Origin: Coniochaeta sp. PMI_546
Taxonomy: Eukaryota; Ascomycota; Sordariomycetes; Coniochaetales; Coniochaetaceae
Assembly: GCA_021432605.1 (NCBI GenBank)
Contig: MU271143.1
Location: forward strand, 3,295,277 to 3,359,276
DNA: 64,000 bases
Direction: 5' to 3'
The position numbers were made by a program, and so were the translations under genes. Of this stretch, positions 34,555-45,865 are shown piece by piece. The notes beneath the pieces were generated by a model that saw only the letters and a list, made by a program, of their open reading frames with translations, ran no database searches and was not told the origin of the DNA. The number at the start of each line of letters is the position of its first letter. Positions within the stretch are counted from its first letter, which is position 1.

Positions 34555-37192
34555 CTACATCGGGGCCGAGGGAAGGCTCCCGTCTGCCTGCAGCTGTCGG
34601 CCAATCTCCTCGTCTGCTCTCGATTCATCCTCATTCCCGCTGGGGTCCGATTTGACGCCCCTGCCAGGGTGGCTTGGCAGAGCTGCCTGCGCATCGCCTC
34701 TGGCCAGGCCTGCAACCGCCTGCGCCACGACTTCTAACGAGGTGCCGGTGCCAGAAGTCCCTGGGGCGACCTGCGCGGGCTCGGCATTACTCGGCGCAGC
34801 GGGCGGTGGGCCGCCATGACCATGGTGAGGCGCAAGACTAAGACCCGGCGGCGGCTGGGGGTACTCGCCGTGGGCATCCAACAGCCGCGATTGGAGATTG
34901 ATGACGTATTGCCTGAGCGCGTAGTTCTCCGTCTGCATCGCCTTGAAGTTGCTCTCCATTTCCTGGTAGTCCCGCACCTCTTGCTCGAGTTTTTTTATGT
35001 ATAGCTCCTTCCGTTGGCGGAACGCTCTCTGTAGACCGAGCAAGACAGGTTAGTTACGTAAGACGCGACTTGGATTGCAGTGATGGCAGTGCACATCAGG
35101 GTAGATAGGAGAAGTGCCGAGGGTGATGGCGGGCCGATTCCGAAATTTGCGCTCGGCCATCGCCATCGCCACCGCCCCAATTCCCGAGATATTTGCGACG
35201 GCGGATGATTAATCCAAAGGCGGTGTACCCAACAGCAACGCGATATGGTGAAAGCCACTGGACCAACAAAACACAGTGCTGATAACATTCAACGCACCCG
35301 GGTGCACTGGTATTTCCGGACACGGCCAAGGGAAGACTGATAGGAAATTGGGCTGGAGTGACTGACCTGTGCGGCTCTGTTCTGTGCGGCTCGTTTGGAC
35401 TGGGACAGCTCGCGCTTGGCTTTTCTGCCGTCTGCCATAACCACATCTCCCATATCGGCAGATTCCATGCTAGGTGACACGGATGATGACGGATGGGGCG
35501 GACCACCCATCACCCCTCCACCTTCACTATGAGGAGGAACGCCGGCTTGCATCATGTTTGCTGGAGTCGCGGGGCCGTGACTTTGGCTTATACTAGACTC
35601 GCGAAGCGATCGCAGCTCGGGATGGATGTGGGCGTCTTGCTCTCCAATTTGGTTTCCACTGTATCCATGTGGTGGTGCAGGCAAGACTTGTGCGCCGGGC
35701 CGGCCAGAAACGCCGTTGCTTCTCGCGGCGGATTGCGCGAACTGTTGCGCCGCGAGGCTCGGGTCTGTGTACTGTTGATGACTAATATGGTTGCTATGGT
35801 CTGAAGGCTGAGGAAGTCGATCCTTCAGGGCGGGATCTATACGCGCCCAATATGTTAGAACGTATCGGTGGTATGGGAGCGCCAGGCAACTGTCGCATGG
35901 TTCATGGGGTGAACGCTAACTATACGCGACAAGGCACAAACAAGAGAAAAGAGTGCGAAGGGGAGAGCATCGTCTTAGCCGCATAACAGAAGCAGCAACA
36001 GCACGGGTTTAAGAGGTCGGCGAAGTAGCTTCACACTTCCCGAGAGCCAGGGTAGCTTGCTTGCTCAAGGTGACCAAGATTGGGAGAAGGGGAACAAGAG
36101 AGACATGGGGGGTTCGTACAGTGCAACACAGTGCCAGCAGCGGAATTCCTGGCTCAAACGTCTCCTGCTAAGTAGCGTAACGAGCCCCCGAATGTCCGTT
36201 AAGGCACGGAGCACACGAAGCCAGCACCTCCTCACTAAAAGGAGTTCTGCGGGTCGAGCAGTCCGTGAGTAATTGAGTCGTCAGATGAAAATGGCAGTTG
36301 CCAGAAAGCATGTGCCTCGGTGAAGTGAACAAAGGTGTGGAAATATCAACAACAGAGGGAAACATAAAGAGCGGGCGAGTGGCTGATTACATATGTTGTG
36401 ATGTTGAAACGGGGTGGACAATGCCGTAAACGCACTTACGAGATCCGGCTGTAAGACGTCCGTTCCTGGGCTTGGATCCGTCTGCAAGACGGGGAATTAG
36501 GTAAGGAGAGCGGATCGGGAGGATCGTGGAGGAGGCGAGCGCTCAGGGAGTAAACTGGGGGAGGGGAAAGGTGTCAAACGGGGGGTTGGAGGTACTGGGT
36601 ACGCAACAAGGGGGGTAATGTCCTTTTTGTGTGGTCTGTGATTTAGTGGTGCATGTTTGTGTGTGGCATGTCTTGCCAGTTCCTAGTCTTCTGTGGCAGA
36701 ACGTCGGGCGGCTGGGGAATCAGAGGAGGTGGTGCAACTCTGTGCGACATGGAACGACTGCCAAACCTGCCCCAACATGGCTTCTCTGAGTCTCTGAGAC
36801 TGTGTCAATGTTGGGGGCGGCTCCTTTTGCCCTGCGTCTGCTTCTCTCTGCCACGATCCGTCCTTGTCTTTGGCCTGCCAGCCTGCCATACCGACTTCTG
36901 CACTCACGGGACGGCGAAGCCGACGGGGCAAAATGAAGACGGTATATGAGAGTGACCAGCCGAACGTGTCACTCGACACGCATGACTCAGTGGTATGTAC
37001 AAGCAAGACCTCACTGAGCATGGGCTCGAGTTTGGAGGAGACGCAGGCATATGTTGAGAACGTAAGCAGACCAAGGTTGACGATGCAGTGCAGCCGCGAA
37101 GGGATTCAGATGTGCGCGCCGGGTAAAGATTTTAGGCCAGAAGGTAAGAAAGGAAACGGATCAGGGCCAAAGTGGAGAGCTAACTCACCCAT
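34555..37192 (-). CDS. kapC: KapC-type bZIP transcription factor (329 aa)
   Basis: Nuclear bZIP regulator of the KapC/AP-1-like group. The secure exons are 34555-35028 and 35367-35836. They join as KRAAQNRAAQ/RAFRQRKELYIKKLEQ, a perfect basic region running into the zipper (ENYALRQYVINLQSRLLDA). The N-terminal part is Gln/Ser/Pro-rich. No ATG opens the 35836 exon, so more exons are needed: 36440-36481 (42 nt, strong acceptor and GTAAGT donor) and 37189-37192 (ATGG before GTGAGT) join in phase and give MDGSKPRNGRL... The 5' introns are then 603 and 707 nt, long for a fungus. The last two exons are firm (0.93); the first two are a prediction (about 0.5). Direct targets unknown. Confidence 0.85.
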
Positions 37193-40100
37193 CGTCTTGT
37201 CGCTGTCGTTAAAATCGTTGACGCTTTGCATTATTCGGTTTCTGAGTCAGCATGAGAAGAGCCGTCGTCCGCTTGGTGTCGCGCGGTAGTGGTAGTGGAT
37301 TGGTTGTAGTGTGAGTAGTAATCGAGGAGTAGTAATCGAGTTGGACGCTGGGAGGTCAGAACTTAGAACGCGTCGCAAAAGCGCAGGTCATATGACGGAA
37401 GAGCAACTGCCTCCCTTGCTGCTTCAAGTTCTTCGAGAAGCTGCCCAATGTACCCCACCAGACTTCTATACAGGTGTCGCACCGAAACGCAAATGAAAAA
37501 ATAAAATAAAATACTGTGGCTGGGTGTTGGGCAAGTCGCAAGTCAAAGGTCGCTGTTATGTTAAAAAGGTAAAAAGTAACGGATGACATAACAGATATAA
37601 ACGTACGGCAGATGAAAGTTCTATCGTCTCGTACAGTGGGCACCCTCACTTCTCAACTCAGGTTCTCTCTCCCCTTCCCGTTCCGGATATGCGGTTCACT
37701 CCACCTGATCCTGGTCCTCCAATGTCAGGGTACGTAACGTAACCTACCTCAGTTGAGCAACTCCAATTCGTGCAAAACAACAGACGAAATGAATGACTGA
37801 TGTTGATTACTACTCGTTTGGGATAGAGATAAAACAGGTACTCTTTTGCTGGATTTAACGCACCATTCCGCGATGAGTTGGGCCATGCAAGCCTGAACTT
37901 CTTTGTCAAGGACGCGACACTGCTTTGTCAGCAAGGGAGTTGCGAGTCGTGGCGGGGGCTGGGATGGACCCGCTCGCGTTCGGATTTTAGAGATTATGGC
38001 CACGGGTTAAGGTAAGGTACACGCGTGTACCACTGGACGTTGCACCTTTTCCGGCCTCGCATTTTGATCAACTGAACGTGTAAACCCGCCAAACCTCAGT
38101 CGGATACCGCCTGTGTGCCCTTTTTTGGCGTATCGCCTTGCCGCCTTGCCGATCTCAACGACGCTACTACTAGTTACGGCGACATGCTACAGTCTCTCTT
38201 CGCAAACAAGTGCGACCAAAACCTTACTTATGGAGGATGAGACTATTCATCAGGGAATACAACTCAGCAGAGCGCGACGCCCAACTGTTCACCTCACAGT
38301 TGAGCCGACAAATGACCTATCTGGTCGAGAACTTCATACTCGCCGCGAGACCTTCCAACATTCCACGCTACATAGTACGCTGCCTTCGATATCCGTTGTT
38401 GTTATCTTTGCGCGTCGCCTCTCAACTTTGTAAGACAACTTGGAAGTGTTCGAGAAAAGGTGGGGCGTGGAAGACCGCACGCCGTTGCCCCATATTGTCT
38501 CCACCCCTGAGGCTGTCACGTGGGCAGACCTTTCTGTTGCTGAATGTCATCGGCGTTGTGTGAATGGATGTCGCTGTGACTACCTCCGACACTGCATACG
38601 CTCTCCAAACACAGTCCAGTCAGCCATCCTGGCATCATCCGTACTGCCCGTGAATCATGATGAGTCCAGACCTGGAGACGTGGAGGATAGTATAACTGTG
38701 CAGTTCTTACACGTATAGCGCTAGATTCGACTTTGTATTCCAACATGGAGATCGAGGGCTCTGGTAACAGAACCTGAGGGGTATATTTACTTACACATGG
38801 CCATCTTGCTTGATCAAGTCTCCACGTCAATTGAAGCCAGGGTACGTAAACCATCCCCCTCTCGAAAACGGGTTCGTCTAATCCTTCACTGTGCCTTGTT
38901 GAGCTCAATGCTAGCCCTCGGATTCCAGTTGTTTGGAGGAGAGTCTCTGAAGATACTGCTTGCTGTCCAAATTACCTCTGCCCTGCACACGGATGGCAAC
39001 CCGCTTGCTGACAGGCGCATAGTGGATAGAGGCACCCGCCGCTGTACCTGGTACAATCGTGAAGTCGCCCGCTGGCCACAATACCAAGGGTCATGAAGCA
39101 GACTCGCCGGGTTCAGACTAAAAATTAGCAGTTGCCCTTTACGGCAATACTTGGGGGGGGCTTACATATCCGAGCTTTACGAACGTTTTACGAGGTTGTC
39201 AGCCAGCCTTGCCCTACGGATGTTACCGGCGGAGAAGAGATAAATGACTTATATTTTGCTTTTTGGATCATCCTCATTTATTCTAATTTTGTGGCACAAA
39301 GCATGGTGGTTATTAACAAGTACAGACCAATGCTATTCGTTGCCACCACTCAACTGGCGGCATCATGCCGAACTTCCCCGTCGAGCCTTGCACTGGTGAC
39401 GACAGCGGACAAGCCTTGCCATGGCTGTGGAAGGCTGTTTTATCTGGTATGGGCTGAGGAGGTCTCCGAAACGAGATGGCGCTCAAGCTTTGAACGATAA
39501 CCGTGAAGACTTATGGTTTGCCCGCAAGGATGTTCCCAAATGGCGACATACTATGTACAGGGAAGCACCAGCCATATTCAGCTTACCTGTTAGCTACCGG
39601 ACTCCTCGGCCAAAGGTGTGGAGTACTTGTGAAGGCAGCTTCGCAGCATATCATATGCTAGGTCAACCATGGATCTCGAAACCACCATAGACTGTGTCGT
39701 AGGCCTCTTTCGTGGCCAGCCGCTTTGGGGGGGGATGACTCTGTCTCTCTGTTCCTTTATCATTTCAGCCGTCTCACGAGCCACAGTCACACGTTCTGTT
39801 GCGCACAGAGACCTTGCCAGTGTGCCGAGTTACATCAAATGCACAACCCATGTCTGGTCTTAGTCATGCCCCGATCTCTCAGGGAAGGCTACGAGGCCAG
39901 ATTGCTGGTTGCGGCTTCTGCCGCATTGATTTCCTGCACAGTACAATGGCCATGACCAGGGACAGATGATCGTTCTTGCAGCCGCTTGTGCGTCTGCGCC
40001 TTGGCCCGTCGCGTCGAATATGTCGTACCAACTTTGCTCGTTGCGCTGGGCGTCACCATTGGACAACTCATGGAGAGGTCAACGGCTTGGCAGCTGCCCG

Positions 40101-41934
40101 CCAGCTTTAGAAACGGCCTGAGCTGTCTCTTGAACCGTATTGATACGGAGGCTGGATACGAGTGCTGACGGGCCATTCGGCCCTGACCCGGCGGCTGAGC
40201 GTATGCTTCCGGTGCTTGGTGCGCGCCAACAATATCTACCAACCAGCCAGGAGAAAGACGTCGTGTCCTGGGACATGTTGGATCAACCTGCCAAGCGGAT
40301 GTCAACAATTCTTTACTGATCACTTCTTTCCCAATTACTCTACCGGTCACGTTTATGATTACTGACATGCATGATCACATATGTTGTTGCCCTGCGAGTG
40401 TTGAAGTGTATGTTCTGCTTCATTCTTACATCTAGAAGTACGTTCGTACTGCACCTTTACGAACGCTCGAAGTTTCAGTATCAGCTTGGGTTGCCCAAAG
40501 CCCATCGGAGACTGGCCAAGACCAGAGGAGAGCCGGCACCCTGAGGGCCTCGCTGGTCATTACAACTTACGCAAATGATTGCCTTCGTATGTGGACGACA
40601 CGAGGAGGATGCTTGGCAGGGTCCTGCCGAACGTACTGTAGTGCGGGCAACGGCTTTGGTCGAGAGCACCTTCTGGTGAGCTAGGGGTTATCCCCGACGG
40701 CCCGAGTGTGTTTACTCATCCCGCCGCATTCACAGCAACCCTCCAGATCGAGAATATCTTCCTAGCTCACTGGGAGTCGATATGGTTCTTACCGCTACTG
40801 CAGTATCGTCCAAGCACCAGGACGGCGTGTGGCCCTGTCCTCCTTTTGGGTGTGGCTGGGCTCACCAGCGGAAGCCACCGCGACTTTTGACTCTGGTGTC
40901 TTGGGGAGATTGAAGCAACTTGACGTTGCGTTTGTGCTCTGGTATTACACCTTCACCACAACTCTTTCGTTGGCCGCCGTGCAGTACTGGGCCATCCTCA
41001 CTCGCAAGGACAAGCATGGGGACTTCAGCGACGCGATGATGAGCCTCGATCGGCCTCCTGGTAATTTCACTCGTCGTCATTTTTCGACAGTCTTACATGG
41101 CCAAGATACTCTCATGTAACCGCGTGTTCATAGAGCCAATCAGGCACCCAGGCGGCGCCTCCCGCCAAACAAGTGGGAGTGGTCTTGACGATGGGAACAT
41201 CAGCCGACTTGGGGCGCTGACACAGCCCACCGAGTGTATTCGGATCTTAGAGCGAGTTACAAGGACAATCACTGTACACATCTCGACAGCGGCACCACTT
41301 CCGAGACGCTCCTCTCACGGCATCTCGAGGTCCTTGGCACTAGCTTGAAAAAAGTCATAACAGCAATTGAATGACTGACGAAGATGAGGATGTCTGCTTA
41401 CTATATTGATTCCAAATCCACCTTCCACAATGAGGCTCGGCGGGCTGTTATGACCAAGCCAAGGGATGAACCATCCCGTGTCAAGTCAAGAGACTAGAGA
41501 CATGTAGGTCCTGTGCTCTTCCAAGTTTTGGTGGACAGGCCGCACTCGCTGAAGCGTTTACGAGTTGCCTTGGTTGGCTAGCCGCCCTGCGCAATGCAGG
41601 TTCGATATATATTCAGTCATCTGTAAGTCGATAGTGCAAGCACCATCGATTTCAAGCGATTTAGATATTCTGCATGCGTACACTCGTATCAAGCAGTGGA
41701 ATAGTGTACCGAGTATGCTCAAGTGGAAATATAATCACCGGGACCCTACACTGATGCCAAGCCTGGGATCTAATGGCTGTTAGCAAGAGACCTGGGTCAG
41801 TGTGGAGCTACACGTAAAACACATGTACCTCCCTATGTAACTTCCAAGCCTAGGTTCCGGTCTAAGGTCGCATCTTTCGGAGTCTACGCTATCTTCCTAT
41901 CGACACCATATCGACACGACAACGACAACTCAGC
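37193..41934. other. Largest gene-poor region, 4.7 kb
   Basis: No gene I can support. Several frames of 70-120 codons occur, some with hydrophobic stretches (around 39240-39330, 39700-39790 and 40920-41010), but they do not join by plausible splice sites into any family I know. The left end is the promoter of the bZIP gene and the right end that of the pterin dehydratase. A decayed membrane-protein gene between about 39.1 and 41.3 kb is possible but unproven. Confidence 0.4.
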
Positions 41935-43051
41935 ATGCCACCCCGCATACAGGTACCCAACTGCGGTCCTTCTATTGCAATTAAGCATATACTGAGGGCC
42001 GGCAGGGCGCGGCCGCTGATACGTGCATACATGATGACAAAACCAATAACGGAGCCAACTTTCTCGAAAGGTGCCTCAGATGTCGACGCCCTCAGAGCCA
42101 GACTCGACCCGCTCCTGTCGACGAACGGCGGCAGATGGGCGTTGACAAATGGTGGCGAGGCGGTTGAACGGACCTTTAGGTTCAAGACTTTTGCAAAGAC
42201 TTGGGTGCGTTTTGTTGTTTCGTTTTGTCTCGATGTCGGGCGGTCGAGTCCTATGTGTGGTCTCCATCACCACCGAGTATCACCGGCCCAATTTCTTTTC
42301 TTCTATATTCCTCTGATGTGATCAACCCGGCCGCACATCCGCGTGTCTGTCTACGTGTGCCGTCGCGGAGGTCGAAGGCTGGAACGGCCCAACGCAACAG
42401 GTGTCGTGAATCATCCGCGACCACAGCGTGACTCAAATTTCAAGTGATCCTCCGGCCATGCTGTGTCACCCTCATATCTCTGGCCGTGCCGACTGCTGTG
42501 CCGCAAGCGGCTCACTGAATATCTGCGACTCTTGGAGCCTCGTAAAGAAACCCCGAACGGGCTTCGAAAAACCCTTCCATGGTTTTGGGGGCCGGCCGGA
42601 CGGTTTTCCGAGTGTGGTTCGGAGGATTTAGAGGCGCACTGTGCTGCCTTGGATCCTTCTCCTGTTCAAACGTCAGATATATCTGCCCGGGTCTCCCGAG
42701 CAGTTTTCTCGGCGTCCGAGGGCGCGGAGTTTCTTCTCGCAACTAAGGGATATCTATGCGGAGGCTAACTCGATAAAGGACTTCATGACCGCCGTCTCGC
42801 TCCAGTGCAAGATACAGAACCACCACCCGGAGTGGTCCAACGTGTTCAACACAACGTTCATAAGATGGACGACGCACAACCCCAAGGGCCTGTCTGTCAA
42901 AGATGTCGATCTCGCGGCAACGTGCGACTCTCTGGCGAAAGACTTTGGCGAGATCGAGGAGGCAGCTGCGACGAGTTGTGAACTGAAGGGCCTGGCTGAT
43001 CAAGTGACATCGTCGGCTGGTGACTGCTGCATTCCGAAGAGGTATGAGTGA
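41935..43051 (+). CDS. Pterin-4a-carbinolamine dehydratase (180 aa)
   Basis: Dehydratase that recycles 4a-hydroxytetrahydropterins; relatives also act in molybdopterin-related roles. Exons 41935-42204 and 42779-43051 give 180 residues. The join ..FRFKTFAKTW/DFMTAVSLQCKI matches the family core exactly. The active-site block is HHPEW at residues 105-109, followed by the NVFNTTF strand and the TTH motif with His123. The N-terminal ~70 residues are an extension likely serving targeting or linkage, and about 35 C-terminal residues exceed the usual ~100-residue domain. The single intron is 574 nt, long for this genome. Confidence 0.88.
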
Positions 43052-43452
43052 AACAGCTAAATGATGAACATATGAACATTCACTAATGCATAATCATAGC
43101 ACAAGATGATGATGTACCAGGTGGCGGTCATGTGTCATTAAGTGTATTATAAGTCTAATTAATCCGGTGCGTCGCTCTTCCGGTCGACACAGCGTCAAGT
43201 ATGTACAGTACCGTGAATCGAAAGAAACCTCGACGCCGTCCATGCACAATGTTCGGGCCAGCATAAAAGCCTCCAGCCCGTGTCGTCACGCTGGCTCAAC
43301 TCCAACTTCGCCAAGCCATGACGTGTTTCGCGAGATCTCAACGAACTTCTTCGCATCGCCAGCTCAGTCCGAACACGCGCTCGCGCAGCCCGTGAAGGGA
43401 GAGAGATCGGTCTAACGTGTAGCTGGCACCTCTTCCAGACGGACCCCAGGCT
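43052..43452. other. Convergent 3' gap
   Basis: 401 bp between the dehydratase and ERG25 stops. No gene seen. Confidence 0.45.
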
Positions 43453-44578
43453 TTACTGAGCCTTCTTGGCCCGGATCTCGGCCAGCTTCTTCTCCCTCCG
43501 CTTCTTGCTCGCCTCCTCGCCGGCCTCGGTGTCGAGGCAGTAATCCCACCAGCGGAAGCTCGAGGCATAGTTGCCGATGAAGCGCTCGTGGTGGAGATCG
43601 TGGTGGTCGGCGCCGGCCCAGAAGGGCAGGAAATGCCTCAAGCTCCAGGGGAAGTCGTACCCGCTGTGGGCGTCGATGGCCTGGAACAGGCGGAGGACGA
43701 TCCAGCAGTACATGGTGACCAGATGCAGCTCGCCCGTCAGGGAAACCCAGACGATCGGGATGCCCACGATGCCGAAGCCGAGAAGCATGGCCTCGATGGG
43801 CGAAGCGTATTCGGCAGCCAGACCAAAGGGGGCGCTGTAGGTGTGATGCAGCTTGTGGATGGAGCGATAGAGGGGGCCGTAGTGCAGGGCTCGGTGAAAC
43901 CAGTAGTGCCAGGCGTCCTCGACGACGAAGAAGACGGCGATGTGCATGGCCATCTTCCACAGGGGTGGGAAGGGGACGCCGAAGTCCATGCCGAAGTAGG
44001 TCGCGAGCGGGTGGAAGAGCCAGATCTGGGGGAGCTCGACGGTGAAGTGGCTGATGAGGACGAGGGCGGCGCAGTCCCACTGTTCCTTCCACGTAGGAAT
44101 TTTTTGCTGTGTGGTTTGTTAGATTTCAGGGTCTTTTGTCGGGTTCCATGGTTGGAAGGGAGAGGGAGTGCGGTGCGGAAGGGTTGGCTATGTTATGAGA
44201 TCGGGGATGCGACGTACGTTCTGAAGCTTCCACTTCTTGAAGAAGGGAATGCAGTCCATGATCATAAAGGGAGCGGAGCGGCCGAAGTAAACGACTTCGT
44301 GCATGATGAAGCTCATGATGCCGGTGGCGAGGACATCGTTCTGCATCCAGAGGTACCAGGAGGCCCAGAGGCGCTCGGCGATGTTGAGCTGGACATTATA
44401 CTTGGAGACTTCCTCAAAGACGTCGGTGAGAGTGACAGAGGACGAGTTGAGACCAGAAATGGTCGAGTTTCTGTGAAACAAGTCACGGTTAGTTGTCGTG
44501 TACCTTTTTTGACGTACGGGCGGCACATGGTGTTGACGATCAACCCGCGGCTTGTACTTACATAAGGTGGGAGGCCAT
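43453..44578 (-). CDS. ERG25: C-4 methylsterol oxidase ERG25 (307 aa)
   Basis: ER membrane di-iron oxygenase that removes C-4 methyl groups in ergosterol synthesis. Exons (gene order) 44562-44578, 44218-44470 and 43453-44106 give 307 residues; yeast Erg25 has 309. The three histidine clusters of the fatty-acid-hydroxylase superfamily are intact: HRALH 161-165, HKLHH 174-178 and HHDLHH 258-263, with DAHSG at 235-239. Hydrophobic segments flank them. The C-terminus is Lys-rich (..[12 protein letters not shown]), consistent with ER retention. The first exon carries only MASHL plus two bases of the next codon. The upstream region has CCAAT boxes and a CACGTG site. Confidence 0.95.
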
Positions 44579-45865
44579 GTTGTGCTCTGTGAAGGAGTGT
44601 GACAGGCAAAAGAAGGAAGAAAGAAAAGACGACCTTGTGGAAGGAATTGGCTCACAGAGTCAATTCCAGGTCGCGGTCACGATAGTCGAAGGCTTGATGA
44701 GAACAGCGGTGGGCGTGTCGAGAGTGTGTGTACCTTTGGGGGGCAAGATAGAGGAGCGATAGGGGGAGTTTTTATTGTGTTGGAAAGCAGCAGCGGACCA
44801 GGACCCTGAAGACTTGTAATTGCAGCCAATGGCATGACATGAAGCGTCTGGAAAGGAGAATCGGCCCATGCTCAACAGTCTCATTCCGCATCCCGGCTCC
44901 ACTCTACCCATAGTACACTAGCAGACTAGGTATGTTGCACCGCAGGGACGGCGGCAATTACCGGTGTGCGTAAAAAGAATTGCCATCCAAACTTGCGCAT
45001 TCGCAAAGGCCACATTCGTATTCGTGTTTTCCGACTCGGCAAGCGGTGAAGAAGGTCCTCACGTGTTCTGCACCCAAGCTCCCGGCATTCTGCCCTTCCG
45101 TAACACTACTATTGTGCCACGATCTGCCATACCTTAGTAACTAATGCCCTTTTCAGTAAGTCTTGTCAGGGACGGCCGTCTGCCGGCAGTCATTCATTGG
45201 TTGGAATTGTCTTGTAACTTTCGCGTCCAGAGGGGCTTTGCTGCCAGGGCTGCAAGTGGCCAATGCCATGTGAAAAGCAAGGCTCTGAATCCTGAGATCT
45301 CACTATGACATGACCTCATCGAACCAGACAAACAGCGGGAGCACGGGCCAACAAGCCACACCTTCAAAGTTGACTTTCCATATTGACGGACATCGATTAT
45401 CGATAATTCTTTGAAGCCGCTACGATCTGTTTTTGACGCTGTTGTCAGCTGTTTGACGGCGTAGACGTGTAGTATCTACCCATTTTCTGCAGCGGCGCCC
45501 TGTCTCCAACTCTGTCCAGTACCTGGTAGACCTGGCATTTCAGCTTCCCTGGAATTGGGGACGACGTATCCGCTGGACTCGACAGATCGAAACGATCTAG
45601 CCATAACCCACTCGCCTCCTGGACAAGCCCACAACTTTTTGGTCTGATCAACTGACGCTTTCCCATCATTTCTCGGTGCACTCACTTCCCGGCCTGCACT
45701 GCATGGTCTGATCTACGTCGTCCCTCTCGCCACCCCCCAACGACACAGCCTTGCCCTCGGTTGCACTTGGATCCAACCCCGAATTCCGCATGACCTGGGC
45801 TCTGCTCGCCCCAAATCGGTTAAACCCTGAGGAGCGACTCACTCATGCTGATTGCATAAACCATC
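44579..45865. promoter_or_regulatory. Divergent promoter ERG25 / NCA2
   Basis: 1.29 kb between two start codons. Visible sites: CCAAT at 44826-44830 and 45260-45264, a reversed one (ATTGG) at 45196-45200, and a palindromic E-box CACGTG at 45060-45065. CCAAT and E-box-type sites are known in fungal sterol promoters (HAP/CBC and bHLH/SREBP factors), but a six-base match proves little. No gene seen. Confidence 0.35.

Noticed and set aside
37749-38003. 84-codon minus-strand frame with a single CX9C-like cysteine spacing
   Set aside because: No ATG at its start, only one CX9C pair, no recognised family and no clear splice partners.
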